NCBI GenBank assembly: GCA_030726915.1
Contig: JANRCR010000042.1
Location: 1 to 50,955, forward strand
DNA from: Candidatus Nanopelagicales bacterium
GTDB lineage: Bacteria; Actinomycetota; Actinomycetes; S36-B12
Reading direction: 5' to 3'
Length of the DNA stretch: 50,955 nt
Part shown: positions 16,660 through 24,381 of the stretch, in pieces
Layout of the letters: each line of letters begins with the position of its first letter
Position numbering within the stretch: position 1 is the stretch's first letter
The notes under the pieces: generated by a model
Database searches by the model: none
What the model was told of the DNA's origin: nothing
Seen by the model: the letters and a program-made list of their open reading frames with translations, nothing else
Translations under genes and position numbers: made by a program

Positions 16660-17157
16660 ATGACAGCAGTCGGGAGGGTGGCGATGGCGAGGGGCCTGGT
16701 CGTCGTGGGTGCCTCGGTGCTGTTCCTGGGCGCCTGCAGTAGCCCATCGTCCACGCTGTCACCCGCGGACAACATCACCGTTGATTGCGAGGCTGCCGCC
16801 CTGGCCATCGCGGACTACTCCGTCTCCTTCACCGATCTGGTCCGGGCCTTGGAGGCCTCCGATACCGGCACCGCCGGTGCCGCGGCGGCTGACTTCGGAT
16901 TGGCTGCTCGCGCCATTGTCGATCAACTCCCCGGACTCCCTCAGGAGGCGCAGGGCTTCGTCGCACAGTCACAGGCGTTCGCCGATCGTGTCCGCGACGT
17001 GATCGGCGGCAACGGCGATCTCCCACCGTTGGGTCTGGAGGCGGAGACACAATTCTCCGATCCGGCATTCATCGAGAGCGTTGACGTTGTTGAGGGGTTC
17101 TTCTCATCCAACTGCCCGACGACGCTGATCCCGACGCCGAGTCCGACTCCGTCCTGA
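16660..17157 (+). CDS. Small lipoprotein of unknown function
   Basis: 165 aa. Lipobox FLGAC with the Cys at residue 26, then a Ser-rich linker. The mature part is helical and acidic (DCEAAALAIADYSVSFTDLV, GFVAQSQAFADRVRDVIGG) with two more Cys (about 43 and 154) that could form a disulphide, and a Thr/Pro tail. No family recognised. ATG 16660 is 6 nt after TAGAGT, a leaderless arrangement; ATG 16684 is an alternative. It converges with the alpha/beta hydrolase 6 nt away. Confidence 0.75.
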   Translation: MTAVGRVAMARGLVVVGASVLFLGACSSPSSTLSPADNITVDCEAAALAIADYSVSFTDLVRALEASDTGTAGAAAADFGLAARAIVDQLPGLPQEAQGFVAQSQAFADRVRDVIGGNGDLPPLGLEAETQFSDPAFIESVDVVEGFFSSNCPTTLIPTPSPTPS

Positions 17158-17163
17158 CGTCAC

Positions 17164-18114
17164 TCACGCACGCAGTGCCGCTGCGATCGCCACGATCTGT
17201 CGGCTGATCGACGCGCGGGCGATCAGCGAATCCGGCAATAGGCCATCGAATCCGTGCACCGCACCCGGCACGAGATCCACCTCGACATCGATGCCTGCGG
17301 CCTCGAGCTGACCGGCGAAGTCCAGTGCCTCATCCCGCACAACATCGAGGTCGGCGATCGTCAGATGTGCGGGCGGAAGCCCGGTGAGATCGGTGATCAG
17401 GGACGGTACGACGTACCGCAGGTCCGGTGCAGCCGGTGATTGGCCGGCGAGGTAGTGATCCCACATGGCCATGACGGATTCCCGCGATAGCGTGGGCGAA
17501 AACCCGTGCATCGAATGCGAGACATCCCGCGCGGAGGCTGACATCGCATCCAGCGCTGGGCAACTCAGGGACTGCAGCGCCACGGGGATCGCGAGGTCGC
17601 GCGCCTGCGCGGCCACGCCGACGGCAAGCGCTGCTCCGGCGCTGGATCCGTGGACCACGATGCGCTGCGGATCCACTCCGGGCAGGTCACCGAGCCGGCA
17701 CAGGACGCTCACGCCGTCCTGGAGTGCGGCGGGCGCGGGGTGCTCCGGGGCGAGCCGGTATCCCACGCTGATCGTCATCACCTGATGATCACCCGCGAGG
17801 GAGGATGCGATGCGCTCGGCGCCGAGGGGACTGCCGACGATGAACGCACCGCCGTGGAAGGCGAGTACGACGGGCAGGGGATGTGTCGCATCGATGTCCC
17901 TGGGGCGCCAGGTGAGGACGTCGACTCCGGCGACCATGCTGCTGCTCAGCACGACATCGTCACGCGACCAGCGCGGTGCGGGACCGGAGCGCTCTGACAT
18001 GTAGAGCGCCGTCATGGTGCGCACCGCGTCGACGTCGCGGTAGTCAAGATCAGGTGCGGGATACAGCGCGAGCCAGTCGCGGATCTCCGGGTCAAGCGCA
18101 GATCCTGCACCCAT
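17164..18114 (-). CDS. Alpha/beta hydrolase, hormone-sensitive-lipase family
   Basis: 316 aa. Oxyanion-hole motif FHGGAFIVG (HGG) near residue 90, nucleophile elbow HGSSAGAALAVG with Ser near 157, then an Asp (about 259) and a His in GAVHGFDGLL as the remaining triad. This is the HSL/acetyl-esterase group (esterases or lipases on short acyl esters). There is no signal peptide, so it is cytosolic. It is monocistronic between two convergent or tandem neighbours. Substrate unknown. Confidence 0.88.
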   Translation of the reverse strand: MGAGSALDPEIRDWLALYPAPDLDYRDVDAVRTMTALYMSERSGPAPRWSRDDVVLSSSMVAGVDVLTWRPRDIDATHPLPVVLAFHGGAFIVGSPLGAERIASSLAGDHQVMTISVGYRLAPEHPAPAALQDGVSVLCRLGDLPGVDPQRIVVHGSSAGAALAVGVAAQARDLAIPVALQSLSCPALDAMSASARDVSHSMHGFSPTLSRESVMAMWDHYLAGQSPAAPDLRYVVPSLITDLTGLPPAHLTIADLDVVRDEALDFAGQLEAAGIDVEVDLVPGAVHGFDGLLPDSLIARASISRQIVAIAAALRA

Positions 18115-18158
18115 GGCTGCAGGATCCCATGCGGATGCGGGGTCAGGCCACGCGCGGA

Positions 18159-18398
18159 TCAGGCAGCAAGGGCATGGCAGGTGCGTAGCGGGCCCGACAC
18201 GGCGCAGGAGATGAGGCTGAAGGCGCGCTCCCGGACCACGAGGGGCTCGGCCGGATCGACGAGGACGGAGCTCAGCACGGGACTCACACCCGCAGACTCA
18301 GCGGCAGCGGCCAGCAGATCGAGGTCCGACGGGGTCACAGCCGTGAGGCCGGACTCCGCGACGCGGCGGGCTAGGCCCTCGAGTGTGGTGCGGTTCAT
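18159..18398 (-). CDS. Small helical protein of unknown function
   Basis: 79 aa from ATG 18398, which has a good GAAGGAG Shine-Dalgarno; the frame continues upstream but that stretch is the shared promoter region. The sequence is Ala/Leu-rich and helical (LDLLAAAAESAGVSPVLSSV, later ERAFSLISCAVSG). It has no signal peptide and no family I recognise. It is divergent from the LysR-type regulator, the classical layout for a regulator's target gene. Confidence 0.6.
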   Translation of the reverse strand: MNRTTLEGLARRVAESGLTAVTPSDLDLLAAAAESAGVSPVLSSVLVDPAEPLVVRERAFSLISCAVSGPLRTCHALAA

Positions 18399-18487
18399 GA
18401 TGGCTCCTTCAATCCTGGTGCGTAGTCGTATGGGTGCGGTGCAGTCCGACCCCCTGAGGGTAGATCGACGACATGCATCACGTAAAG

Positions 18488-18520
18488 CGATGAATTTGCA
18501 TCGTGTCGATCGTTTATACT
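18488..18520 (+). promoter_or_regulatory. LysR gene promoter and possible operator
   Basis: TATACT (18515-18520) lies 7 nt before ATG 18528, giving a leaderless start. Upstream, CGATG (18488-18492) and CATCG (18499-18503) form a short inverted repeat around AATTTG. This is a plausible autoregulatory LysR site, although not the exact T-N11-A form. Confidence 0.45.
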
Positions 18521-18527
18521 TATGTCT

Positions 18528-19457
18528 ATGACCTTCGGACCCCCGCGCTACGACGTCCGCCATCTCGCGGCCCTGCGCGCGGTGGCCGAGGAGGGCACCT
18601 TCCGCGGGGCCGCCGATGTCCTGGGCTACTCCCAGGCCGCCATCAGCCAGCAGATCTCCGGACTAGAGGCCCTTGTCGGCGATCGGGTCTTCGACCGCCC
18701 CGGTGGGCCGCGCGCCGTCATCCTCACCCCCCTCGGTCGAGCACTCCTGCGTCATGCCGAGGTGATCCTTGATCGACTCGATGCCGCCCGCGACGAGGTG
18801 GCCGATATCGCTGCCGGCACCGGTGGGCGACTCAGCATCGGCACCTTCCAAAGTGTGTCGGTGGAGTTGCTCCCCGACATTGTCGGACGTGTGCGCCAAG
18901 AGATCCCCGGACTCATCATGCGGGCCATCGAGGCAGGTGAGAACGATCCGCTGATCAACTACCTCGCCACGGGTGAGATCGATATCGCCTTCCTTGCCGG
19001 ACCCGTCCACGATGCATCACTGGATCTCATCAACCTCGGCAGTGACCCCTTCGTCGCAGTCGTCCCCCGCCGCGGTCCCTATGCCAAGGCCACCACCATT
19101 GCGCTGCCGGACATCTCGGTCCTGGGACTCATCGGTGAGCACGCGGGTTCATCCCAGTCCTACATCGACCAGCACATGCGCGATGCCGGAGTCACGCTTC
19201 GCTATGTGTTCCGCACCAACGACAACGGCGCCAAGCAGGCGATGGTGCGCAATGGCATGGGGGCCGCGATCATGCCGCAGCTCGCCGTGGATCTCAGCGA
19301 TCCCGAGGTGCTGGTGCTGCCCACCGAGCCGGTGATCCCACCCCGATCCATCCTCATGGCCATGCCGCCCGTGACTCGCCGTTCCCCCGCCATGGAGCGC
19401 TTCGGTCAGATCGCCCGTGAGGTCGGAGCCGAACGACTGGATCCGCCCACGGGTTAG
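18528..19457 (+). CDS. LysR-type transcriptional regulator
   Basis: 309 aa from ATG 18528 (ATG 18522 is also in frame). An N-terminal winged helix-turn-helix spans about residues 8-68 (LAALRAVAEEGTFRGAADVL, YSQAAISQQISGLEALVG). A linker helix and a periplasmic-binding-protein-like co-inducer domain follow (from RLSIGTFQSVSVELLPDIV on). Full length for the family, DNA-binding, normally tetrameric. The divergent 79-aa gene is the most likely direct target. The ligand cannot be inferred. Confidence 0.92.
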   Translation: MTFGPPRYDVRHLAALRAVAEEGTFRGAADVLGYSQAAISQQISGLEALVGDRVFDRPGGPRAVILTPLGRALLRHAEVILDRLDAARDEVADIAAGTGGRLSIGTFQSVSVELLPDIVGRVRQEIPGLIMRAIEAGENDPLINYLATGEIDIAFLAGPVHDASLDLINLGSDPFVAVVPRRGPYAKATTIALPDISVLGLIGEHAGSSQSYIDQHMRDAGVTLRYVFRTNDNGAKQAMVRNGMGAAIMPQLAVDLSDPEVLVLPTEPVIPPRSILMAMPPVTRRSPAMERFGQIAREVGAERLDPPTG

Positions 19458-19465
19458 GTTGACGT

Positions 19466-20116
19466 ATGCGCCGGATGAGATTCGTCGCCGCGGTCACCGC
19501 GGCATTCGTCGGCTTCGGCGTGCTCCTGGCGCCCCCGGCCACGGCGGAGACGCGCTCAGCCCTGTCACTCCTGCGCTCACTCACCGTCACACCCGAGCGC
19601 CCCGCGGGATACGACCGCGATCTCTTCCCGCACTGGGACTACGTCGGCCGCGACTGTGACGTGCGTGACCTCGTGCTCATCCGGCAGGCCCGCAGGGGAC
19701 CTTCGACGGGTGCGAGCTGCCCCGTCGGGAGGGGGGTCTGGTTTTCTGCGTTTGACGGTGTGACCGTGCGCAATCCCTCAGAGCTGGACATCGACCACCT
19801 GGTGGCCCTGTCGGAGGCCTGGGCATCGGGGGCGCATCGGTGGTCGACGTCGCAGCGCGAAGCATTCGCCAACGATCTCGGCTATCGCCGCAGCCTCATC
19901 GCCGTGACCGCGTCGAGCAATCGCTCCAAGGGTGACCAGGACCCAGCCGAGTGGCTTCCGCCGCGCGCGAGTTATCGGTGCACGTACGTGAGCGGCTGGA
20001 TCGCGGTCAAGTGGCGCTGGCGGCTCAGCATCGACGCGACCGAGGACGCGGCCCTGCGCGTGTTGGTGACCGCCTGTGGCAATCCCCGCATCAAGGCCCC
20101 CGCCCGCGCCCGCTAG
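19466..20116 (+). CDS. Exported HNH endonuclease family protein (DUF1524-like)
   Basis: 216 aa. Signal peptide about 1-27 (APPATA-ET). The core is ELDIDHLVALSEAWASGA followed by ANDLGYRRSLIAVTASSNRSKG and DPAEWLPP, the D-H...N...N pattern of the secreted HNH group related to DUF1524/GmrSD C-terminal nucleases. Cysteines near 63, 81 and 176 suggest disulphides outside the cell. Expected role: extracellular or wall-bound DNA nuclease for nutrient scavenging or interference. ATG 19466 follows TAGGTT by 5 nt and the LysR stop by 8 nt. No immunity protein is obvious next door. Confidence 0.85.
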   Translation: MRRMRFVAAVTAAFVGFGVLLAPPATAETRSALSLLRSLTVTPERPAGYDRDLFPHWDYVGRDCDVRDLVLIRQARRGPSTGASCPVGRGVWFSAFDGVTVRNPSELDIDHLVALSEAWASGAHRWSTSQREAFANDLGYRRSLIAVTASSNRSKGDQDPAEWLPPRASYRCTYVSGWIAVKWRWRLSIDATEDAALRVLVTACGNPRIKAPARAR

Positions 20117-20373
20117 TCCTGCTGGTCGAACTTCCGGAAGCCGAAGTAGTAGACGTAGACGCCAGCGAGCACCGGCCCGACGGTGATCATGAGGAAGGGC
20201 ACGATGCCCCCCGTGCCCACCTGGATGTAGGCAACGGCGGTGACCACGATGGCGATACCCAAGACGACGGCGAGGATCGCGAAGACGTAGCGCTGGGGTG
20301 CCTTCGCCGACCACGGGATCGGCCATTGCTCATCATCCGCGGCGCCAGAGGTCGGATCAGTTGGATTGCCCAC
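20113..20373 (-). CDS. Small membrane protein of unknown function
   Basis: 86 aa from GTG 20373, which is 6 nt after a CACGCT hexamer (an in-frame start at 20391 adds six residues). Polar N-terminal tail, then two transmembrane helices (about 31-50 and 58-78) and a short basic end (FGFRKFDQQD). No family recognised. The gene overlaps the convergent HNH nuclease gene by 4 nt. Confidence 0.6.
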   Translation of the reverse strand: MGNPTDPTSGAADDEQWPIPWSAKAPQRYVFAILAVVLGIAIVVTAVAYIQVGTGGIVPFLMITVGPVLAGVYVYYFGFRKFDQQD

Positions 20374-20460
20374 GTCCAGAGCGTGGCACATCGCCCCCGG
20401 CCCAGCGACCCCGCCGGGCGTGGTGCCCCGCAGGATGACCGTCCAGGCCGCAGGGGAGCG

Positions 20461-22248
20461 CTAAAAAGGTACGTCGCCGTCGGCGTCGATGGTGACCGCC
20501 TCCGCGTAGGCGAGCAGGGACATCCGCGGCCGCTCCCCGTCTGCCCCAGCGGCATCGTCGGCCACGGGCTCCGCTGCAACACCGCGCTGGGCCACGCACC
20601 AGCGCGAGACGGGGCACCAGTCGCAATGGCGACCGACGTTCGGCTCGGGTGCGGTGTAGAGCACGGTGTCGAGAGCATCAGCGATGGAGACACGTGCGGC
20701 CAGCACGGCCTCCGCATCTGTCGTGTCGAAGGAGCGCACCTCATGGTCCTGCGTGGACAAGATCTCCACCTCGACGCGGGACGGACGCGGATCGGTGACC
20801 ACCGCACCGGTCACCGGGTCCAACCCGTCAGCCAGCAGGCACAGCGCCACGGCCACCTGGGGATAGCGCTCGAATGTCTCGGCAGCGGTCTGCGGAGCGT
20901 CCACACCGCCGACACTTTTGGTCTCGCGGACGACGTAGCCCTCACGGGTCTCCAGGACAAGATCCGTGCGGGTGCTCATGACGACGTCCACGTCGGTGTC
21001 CCACGCCGTCAGGCTTTGCTCCGGATAGGCCGCGACAACATCGTCGCGCTGCAGTGGGCAACTCGCGAGATGCTGCAGCAGGAAAGGCCGCAGTGCGGCG
21101 TAGACCTCGGGTGTCCAGCCGAGTCCCGCGGCCACCTCCCCCGGTGACTCACCCGGCAGGGGGAGATCCTCGGGGGTGCACGGGACAAGCCGGGCATGGG
21201 CATGCTCGAGCCAGGCGTGCAGTCGAATGCCCCGGTCCATCGCCGGTGTCGTCTCGCGTCGCGCCCGCGGCAGAGACAGCTCACGCTCGAGGTGTGTCTG
21301 CCACGTGCACACACGCGCAGAGGTGAGATCCCCGGGACTCACCGCACGCGTCCACTGGGCCGGGCCAGCCACTCCCAACACTCCCGGGAGTCGGGCGACA
21401 CCGGGGCACTCCCAGCGCACCGCACAGGTCGCGCAGCGCGATCCGGGATTGAAGGCTTCACCACCCAGGACGTGAATGTTGGGGCCGACCGAGTCGGGGA
21501 AGGCCCGCCGCACCTCATCCGCACTCAGATCCAGGAGCAGGGCGTCACTGGCATCGAGCATCCCGATCTCACGCACTCGGACCCGCTGCGCCACGCCTGG
21601 TTGGGCGGTGGCCGAGGCCCAGCGCTCCTTCCACACACTGCCCTCCTGGCGCATCACAGCATCGGCCGCGACGCGGGCATACACCGCGAGGTAGGCCGGA
21701 TCACGATGGCGCGTGCCGGCCTGCTCCCAGGTGAGGACGTGGAAGTCGCGCAGGCTCCCGTCTTTGCTCACGTGCAAAAGCCCCCAGGCAAACCACTCCA
21801 CACGCACATCGCCCGCGGCTTCGTCCGCGGCGAAGAACTCGCGCACGACCGTCTCCGCTGGCAGGTCACCGGCATCGCGCAGCCGAGCCACCGCGCTGAG
21901 ATAGCCCTGCAGGGCCTCGCCCGCGACCTCGAGGGTGGCCGGGTGGATATCTCCCATCGCGGCGGAGCACGCCTGCTGCAGCCCAGCGTCAGGATCGGCA
22001 CCCGTGGCCAGGACGGCGTACGCCGCCTCGCGGGCAAGGCCGAGGGCGAATGACTCATAGGGCGGATAAGAGATGCGCAGACTCGGATCACGCTCAACGG
22101 TGAGTCCCGGCCTCGCCTTGGCCGCGATCTGTGTCGGACATTCCCAGCGCTGCTCACCCCGCAGATGCGCGGCACTGACCCGGATGAGTCGATCACGTGT
22201 GATGACGCGCCACGGCGGTGACCACCTGGGGATGTCGACGGATGTCAC
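20461..22248 (-). CDS. Large RecB/Cas4-like PD-(D/E)XK nuclease family protein
   Basis: 595 aa. The C-terminal half carries a RecB-type nuclease core: a His in GIRLHAWLEHAH (about 344), the Asp in STRTDLVLE (about 431) and the E-x-K in VVRETKSVGG. Two Cys clusters, CATCAVRWEC (about 270-280) and CDWCPVSRWC (about 549-558), are suited to Fe-S or zinc binding as in Cas4/AddB-like enzymes. The first ~260 residues match nothing I know. It overlaps the start of the gene's upstream partner (22245-22248, ATGA), another RecB-like nuclease, so the two are translationally coupled. No helicase or CRISPR gene is nearby. Likely DNA repair or DNA processing, inferred only. Confidence 0.75.
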   Translation of the reverse strand: MTSVDIPRWSPPWRVITRDRLIRVSAAHLRGEQRWECPTQIAAKARPGLTVERDPSLRISYPPYESFALGLAREAAYAVLATGADPDAGLQQACSAAMGDIHPATLEVAGEALQGYLSAVARLRDAGDLPAETVVREFFAADEAAGDVRVEWFAWGLLHVSKDGSLRDFHVLTWEQAGTRHRDPAYLAVYARVAADAVMRQEGSVWKERWASATAQPGVAQRVRVREIGMLDASDALLLDLSADEVRRAFPDSVGPNIHVLGGEAFNPGSRCATCAVRWECPGVARLPGVLGVAGPAQWTRAVSPGDLTSARVCTWQTHLERELSLPRARRETTPAMDRGIRLHAWLEHAHARLVPCTPEDLPLPGESPGEVAAGLGWTPEVYAALRPFLLQHLASCPLQRDDVVAAYPEQSLTAWDTDVDVVMSTRTDLVLETREGYVVRETKSVGGVDAPQTAAETFERYPQVAVALCLLADGLDPVTGAVVTDPRPSRVEVEILSTQDHEVRSFDTTDAEAVLAARVSIADALDTVLYTAPEPNVGRHCDWCPVSRWCVAQRGVAAEPVADDAAGADGERPRMSLLAYAEAVTIDADGDVPF

Positions 22249-23174
22249 TCGACCACCGGCAGCGCATCGGCGTCAATGACGCCGAGCAGATCACTGGACG
22301 CGGGGACGGCGGTCTCGCTGACTCGCTGGGTGAGTCCGCGCGCCCGCAGGAGGTCATCGCTGTCGGCGGTGCCGGGTCGGGGTGGGTTGCTGCGCTGCGC
22401 CGGGCACGCCGCTTGGAAGTCGCAGAAGCGACACAGGGGACCCGGGCGGGCCTCCCACGCCCCCGCATCAGCCATCTCCGCGCGCTGCTCATGGGCCCGC
22501 TCAAGATCCGTCAGGGCTCGACGCGTCGCCGCGGCGTACACCGGTCGGGTGACGGCACGCGGCTGCTTGAGATAGAGCAATTCCACCTCCGCCACGGGCT
22601 CACCGAGATCGCGAAGTGCCGCGGCGTAGAGCAATTGCTGGCGCCAATAGGACCACCAGAAGCGCGGCTTGGGGGCCCCGGTTTTGTAGTCGGTGACGCG
22701 CAGTCCCGCATCGATGACCGCAATGCGATCGATATGGCCGGTGAAGGGCAGTCCCGCAAGATCTGTGCGTACGGCGCGCTCGAGGCCGTCCCTGGCCACG
22801 TCGATCTCCGCTGGCTGCTCCGTCGCAAAGTAGGCGACCATCGCGGCCGCGGCGTTGTCACGCACCTCGGTCTCATTGATGCCCTGGCCCTCCACGAGAG
22901 CAAACTCCTCCAGCAGCGCATCGGCGAGATAGGCATCGGCACGCTCTGGCACGCGCTCGTCAGGTGCGTGTGCGAGCAGACGCTCCAGGGCGGTGTGCAC
23001 GGCGCGACCCACGACGAGCGCGGCGGTCGACGGTGTCTCCCAACGCTCAATGCGCTGCCACCAGTAGCGCAGTGGACAGCCGAGGAACTGCTCGATGGCC
23101 GTCGCGGACCAGGGGCGGTCGGGCGCGGCCGTGCCGGGGACTCGCACGACGACGGGTGCCCGTGATCCAGCCAT
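22245..23174 (-). CDS. RecB-family PD-(D/E)XK exonuclease with four-Cys Fe-S motif
   Basis: 309 aa. Compact Cas4/RecB-like nuclease: GRAVHTALERLL (motif I His), TGHIDRIAV (Asp), LRVTDYKTG (D-x-K of motif III) and WRQQLLYAAAL (the Q-x-x-x-Y motif). Cys33 in FLGCPLRYWW plus CRFCDFQAAC near 255-265 give the C...C-x2-C-x5-C arrangement that binds a 4Fe-4S cluster. Similar stand-alone genes are widespread in actinobacteria (for example the mycobacterial RecB-like nuclease group). ATG 23174 lies 6 nt after CATGCT. First gene of a two-nuclease unit. Confidence 0.85.
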   Translation of the reverse strand: MAGSRAPVVVRVPGTAAPDRPWSATAIEQFLGCPLRYWWQRIERWETPSTAALVVGRAVHTALERLLAHAPDERVPERADAYLADALLEEFALVEGQGINETEVRDNAAAAMVAYFATEQPAEIDVARDGLERAVRTDLAGLPFTGHIDRIAVIDAGLRVTDYKTGAPKPRFWWSYWRQQLLYAAALRDLGEPVAEVELLYLKQPRAVTRPVYAAATRRALTDLERAHEQRAEMADAGAWEARPGPLCRFCDFQAACPAQRSNPPRPGTADSDDLLRARGLTQRVSETAVPASSDLLGVIDADALPVVE

Positions 23175-23236
23175 GGCCAGAGCATGTCAGGTGGGTCCGA
23201 CGTCTGCGCCTGGCGGCGCGCTGGCACGCTGGTGGC

Positions 23237-23584
23237 ATGGCCGCCCTCGTACTCCAGCCGGATGGGCTCGCCGTACGGCTCAACCGCCGGGAGCGACTCG
23301 CCACGGTCCAACGCGACTTCACCATCCCCTGGGATCACATCATTCATGCCGCGTCATCCACAGACATGTGGCCGCAGGTGCGCGGCTGGCGCTGGCCCGG
23401 CCTCGGCATCCCCCACGTGGTCCTGATCGGTCGGATGCGCTTCCGCGGCGGGCGCGACTTCTGCGCCCTCCTGGGCACCAAGCCGGGGATCGTCCTGGAG
23501 TGTCGCGACGAGCCCTACGACCGACTCCTCGCGACAGCGCCCAACGCAGCGCAGATCGTGCAACGGGTCACGCGGGGTGCCTGA
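23237..23584 (+). CDS. Conserved hypothetical small protein (PH-like fold possible)
   Basis: 115 aa from ATG 23237, 6 nt after CACGCT. The pattern of short strands followed by a final helix (LAVRLNRRERLATVQRDFTI, IPHVVLIGRMRFRGGRDFCA, then YDRLLATAPNAAQIVQRV) resembles bacterial PH-like domains seen in actinobacterial hypotheticals. No catalytic motif and no signal peptide. It is divergent from the nuclease pair. Function unknown. Confidence 0.65.
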   Translation: MAALVLQPDGLAVRLNRRERLATVQRDFTIPWDHIIHAASSTDMWPQVRGWRWPGLGIPHVVLIGRMRFRGGRDFCALLGTKPGIVLECRDEPYDRLLATAPNAAQIVQRVTRGA

Positions 23585-23614
23585 CAGGGCGGGAGCAACT
23601 GGCACAATCGGTCC

Positions 23615-24364
23615 GTGACCCACACCTCGACCGGACGTCGCCTCGCCATCATCGCGACCACCCTCGCAGCGATAGCCCTGGTCGCCAGCGTGCCGTTGGC
23701 GACCGCTGACGACGCGCCGACACCCGCCGGATGGGTGTCGCAGATCGGCACCTTCGACTATCTCGTGCAGCCGGACTACGACGGGCTCGCTCCCGTGCGC
23801 GACGGCGTGCGTGGGGCGACCATCGGCCTGGGCACCTTCGATCGACTTGACGGCGAGCTCGTCCTGATCGGCGGGACGACGTATCGCGTCGGCATCGACG
23901 GCATCCCGCGGGTCGTCTCGACCTCGCGCACGACTCCGTGGGTGGAGGCTGTGCGCTTCACCCCGCAGGCCTCCATGCGCGTTCCCGCGGGCACCGAGTG
24001 CTCCGCGCTCGCCCCCCTCATCGATGACCTTGCGGGGACAACGGGCGGGATGGTGGCCGCCCGACTCATCGGCACCTTCGACGTGCTCACCGCACGCAGC
24101 GTGCCCGCGCAGTCACAGCCCTATCTGCCGCTGGCCGAGGTGGTGGCCACCCAGACGGTGTTCCCGCTCACGGATGTGAGCGCCACGCTCGTGGGCTTCC
24201 GCACCGGACCTGACCTGATGGGTGTGGGCGCCCCCGGCCTGCATCTGCATGGGCTCACGAAGGCGCGCGATGCTGGCGGCCACATCCTCGGCTGCACAGT
24301 GGGGACCGATGTGCGCCTGTCGATTCAGCGCACCCTCGGCGTGCGGATCCTCGCGGGACCGTGA
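23615..24364 (+). CDS. Exported alpha-acetolactate decarboxylase family protein
   Basis: 249 aa from GTG 23615 (6 nt after CACAAT). Signal peptide about 1-31 (ATA-DD). The mature protein follows acetolactate decarboxylase: QIGTFDYLVQPDYDG, LGTFDRLDGELVLIGGTTYRV (Glu of the GEL strand), VGFRTGPDLMG (Arg) and GLHLHGLTKARDAGGHILG with the three zinc ligands His210, His212 and His223. The enzyme makes acetoin from acetolactate. Odd points: it is exported, there is no acetolactate synthase nearby, and it ends 26 residues after the last zinc His, so the C-terminal tail that supplies a second active-site Glu in characterised enzymes seems absent. It may be inactive or act on something else. Confidence 0.82.
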   Translation: MTHTSTGRRLAIIATTLAAIALVASVPLATADDAPTPAGWVSQIGTFDYLVQPDYDGLAPVRDGVRGATIGLGTFDRLDGELVLIGGTTYRVGIDGIPRVVSTSRTTPWVEAVRFTPQASMRVPAGTECSALAPLIDDLAGTTGGMVAARLIGTFDVLTARSVPAQSQPYLPLAEVVATQTVFPLTDVSATLVGFRTGPDLMGVGAPGLHLHGLTKARDAGGHILGCTVGTDVRLSIQRTLGVRILAGP

Positions 24365-24381
24365 CGCCGCTACCTCGGTGA

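Noticed and set aside
19951-21147. 398-codon plus-strand frame
   Set aside because: It runs out of phase through the HNH gene end and antisense to the small membrane protein and the large nuclease. It has no recognisable domain.
20461-23174. Possible CRISPR-Cas (Cas4) remnant
   Set aside because: The nucleases are Cas4-like in motif, but there is no repeat-spacer array or other cas gene in the window, and such stand-alone RecB-like genes are common in actinobacteria.
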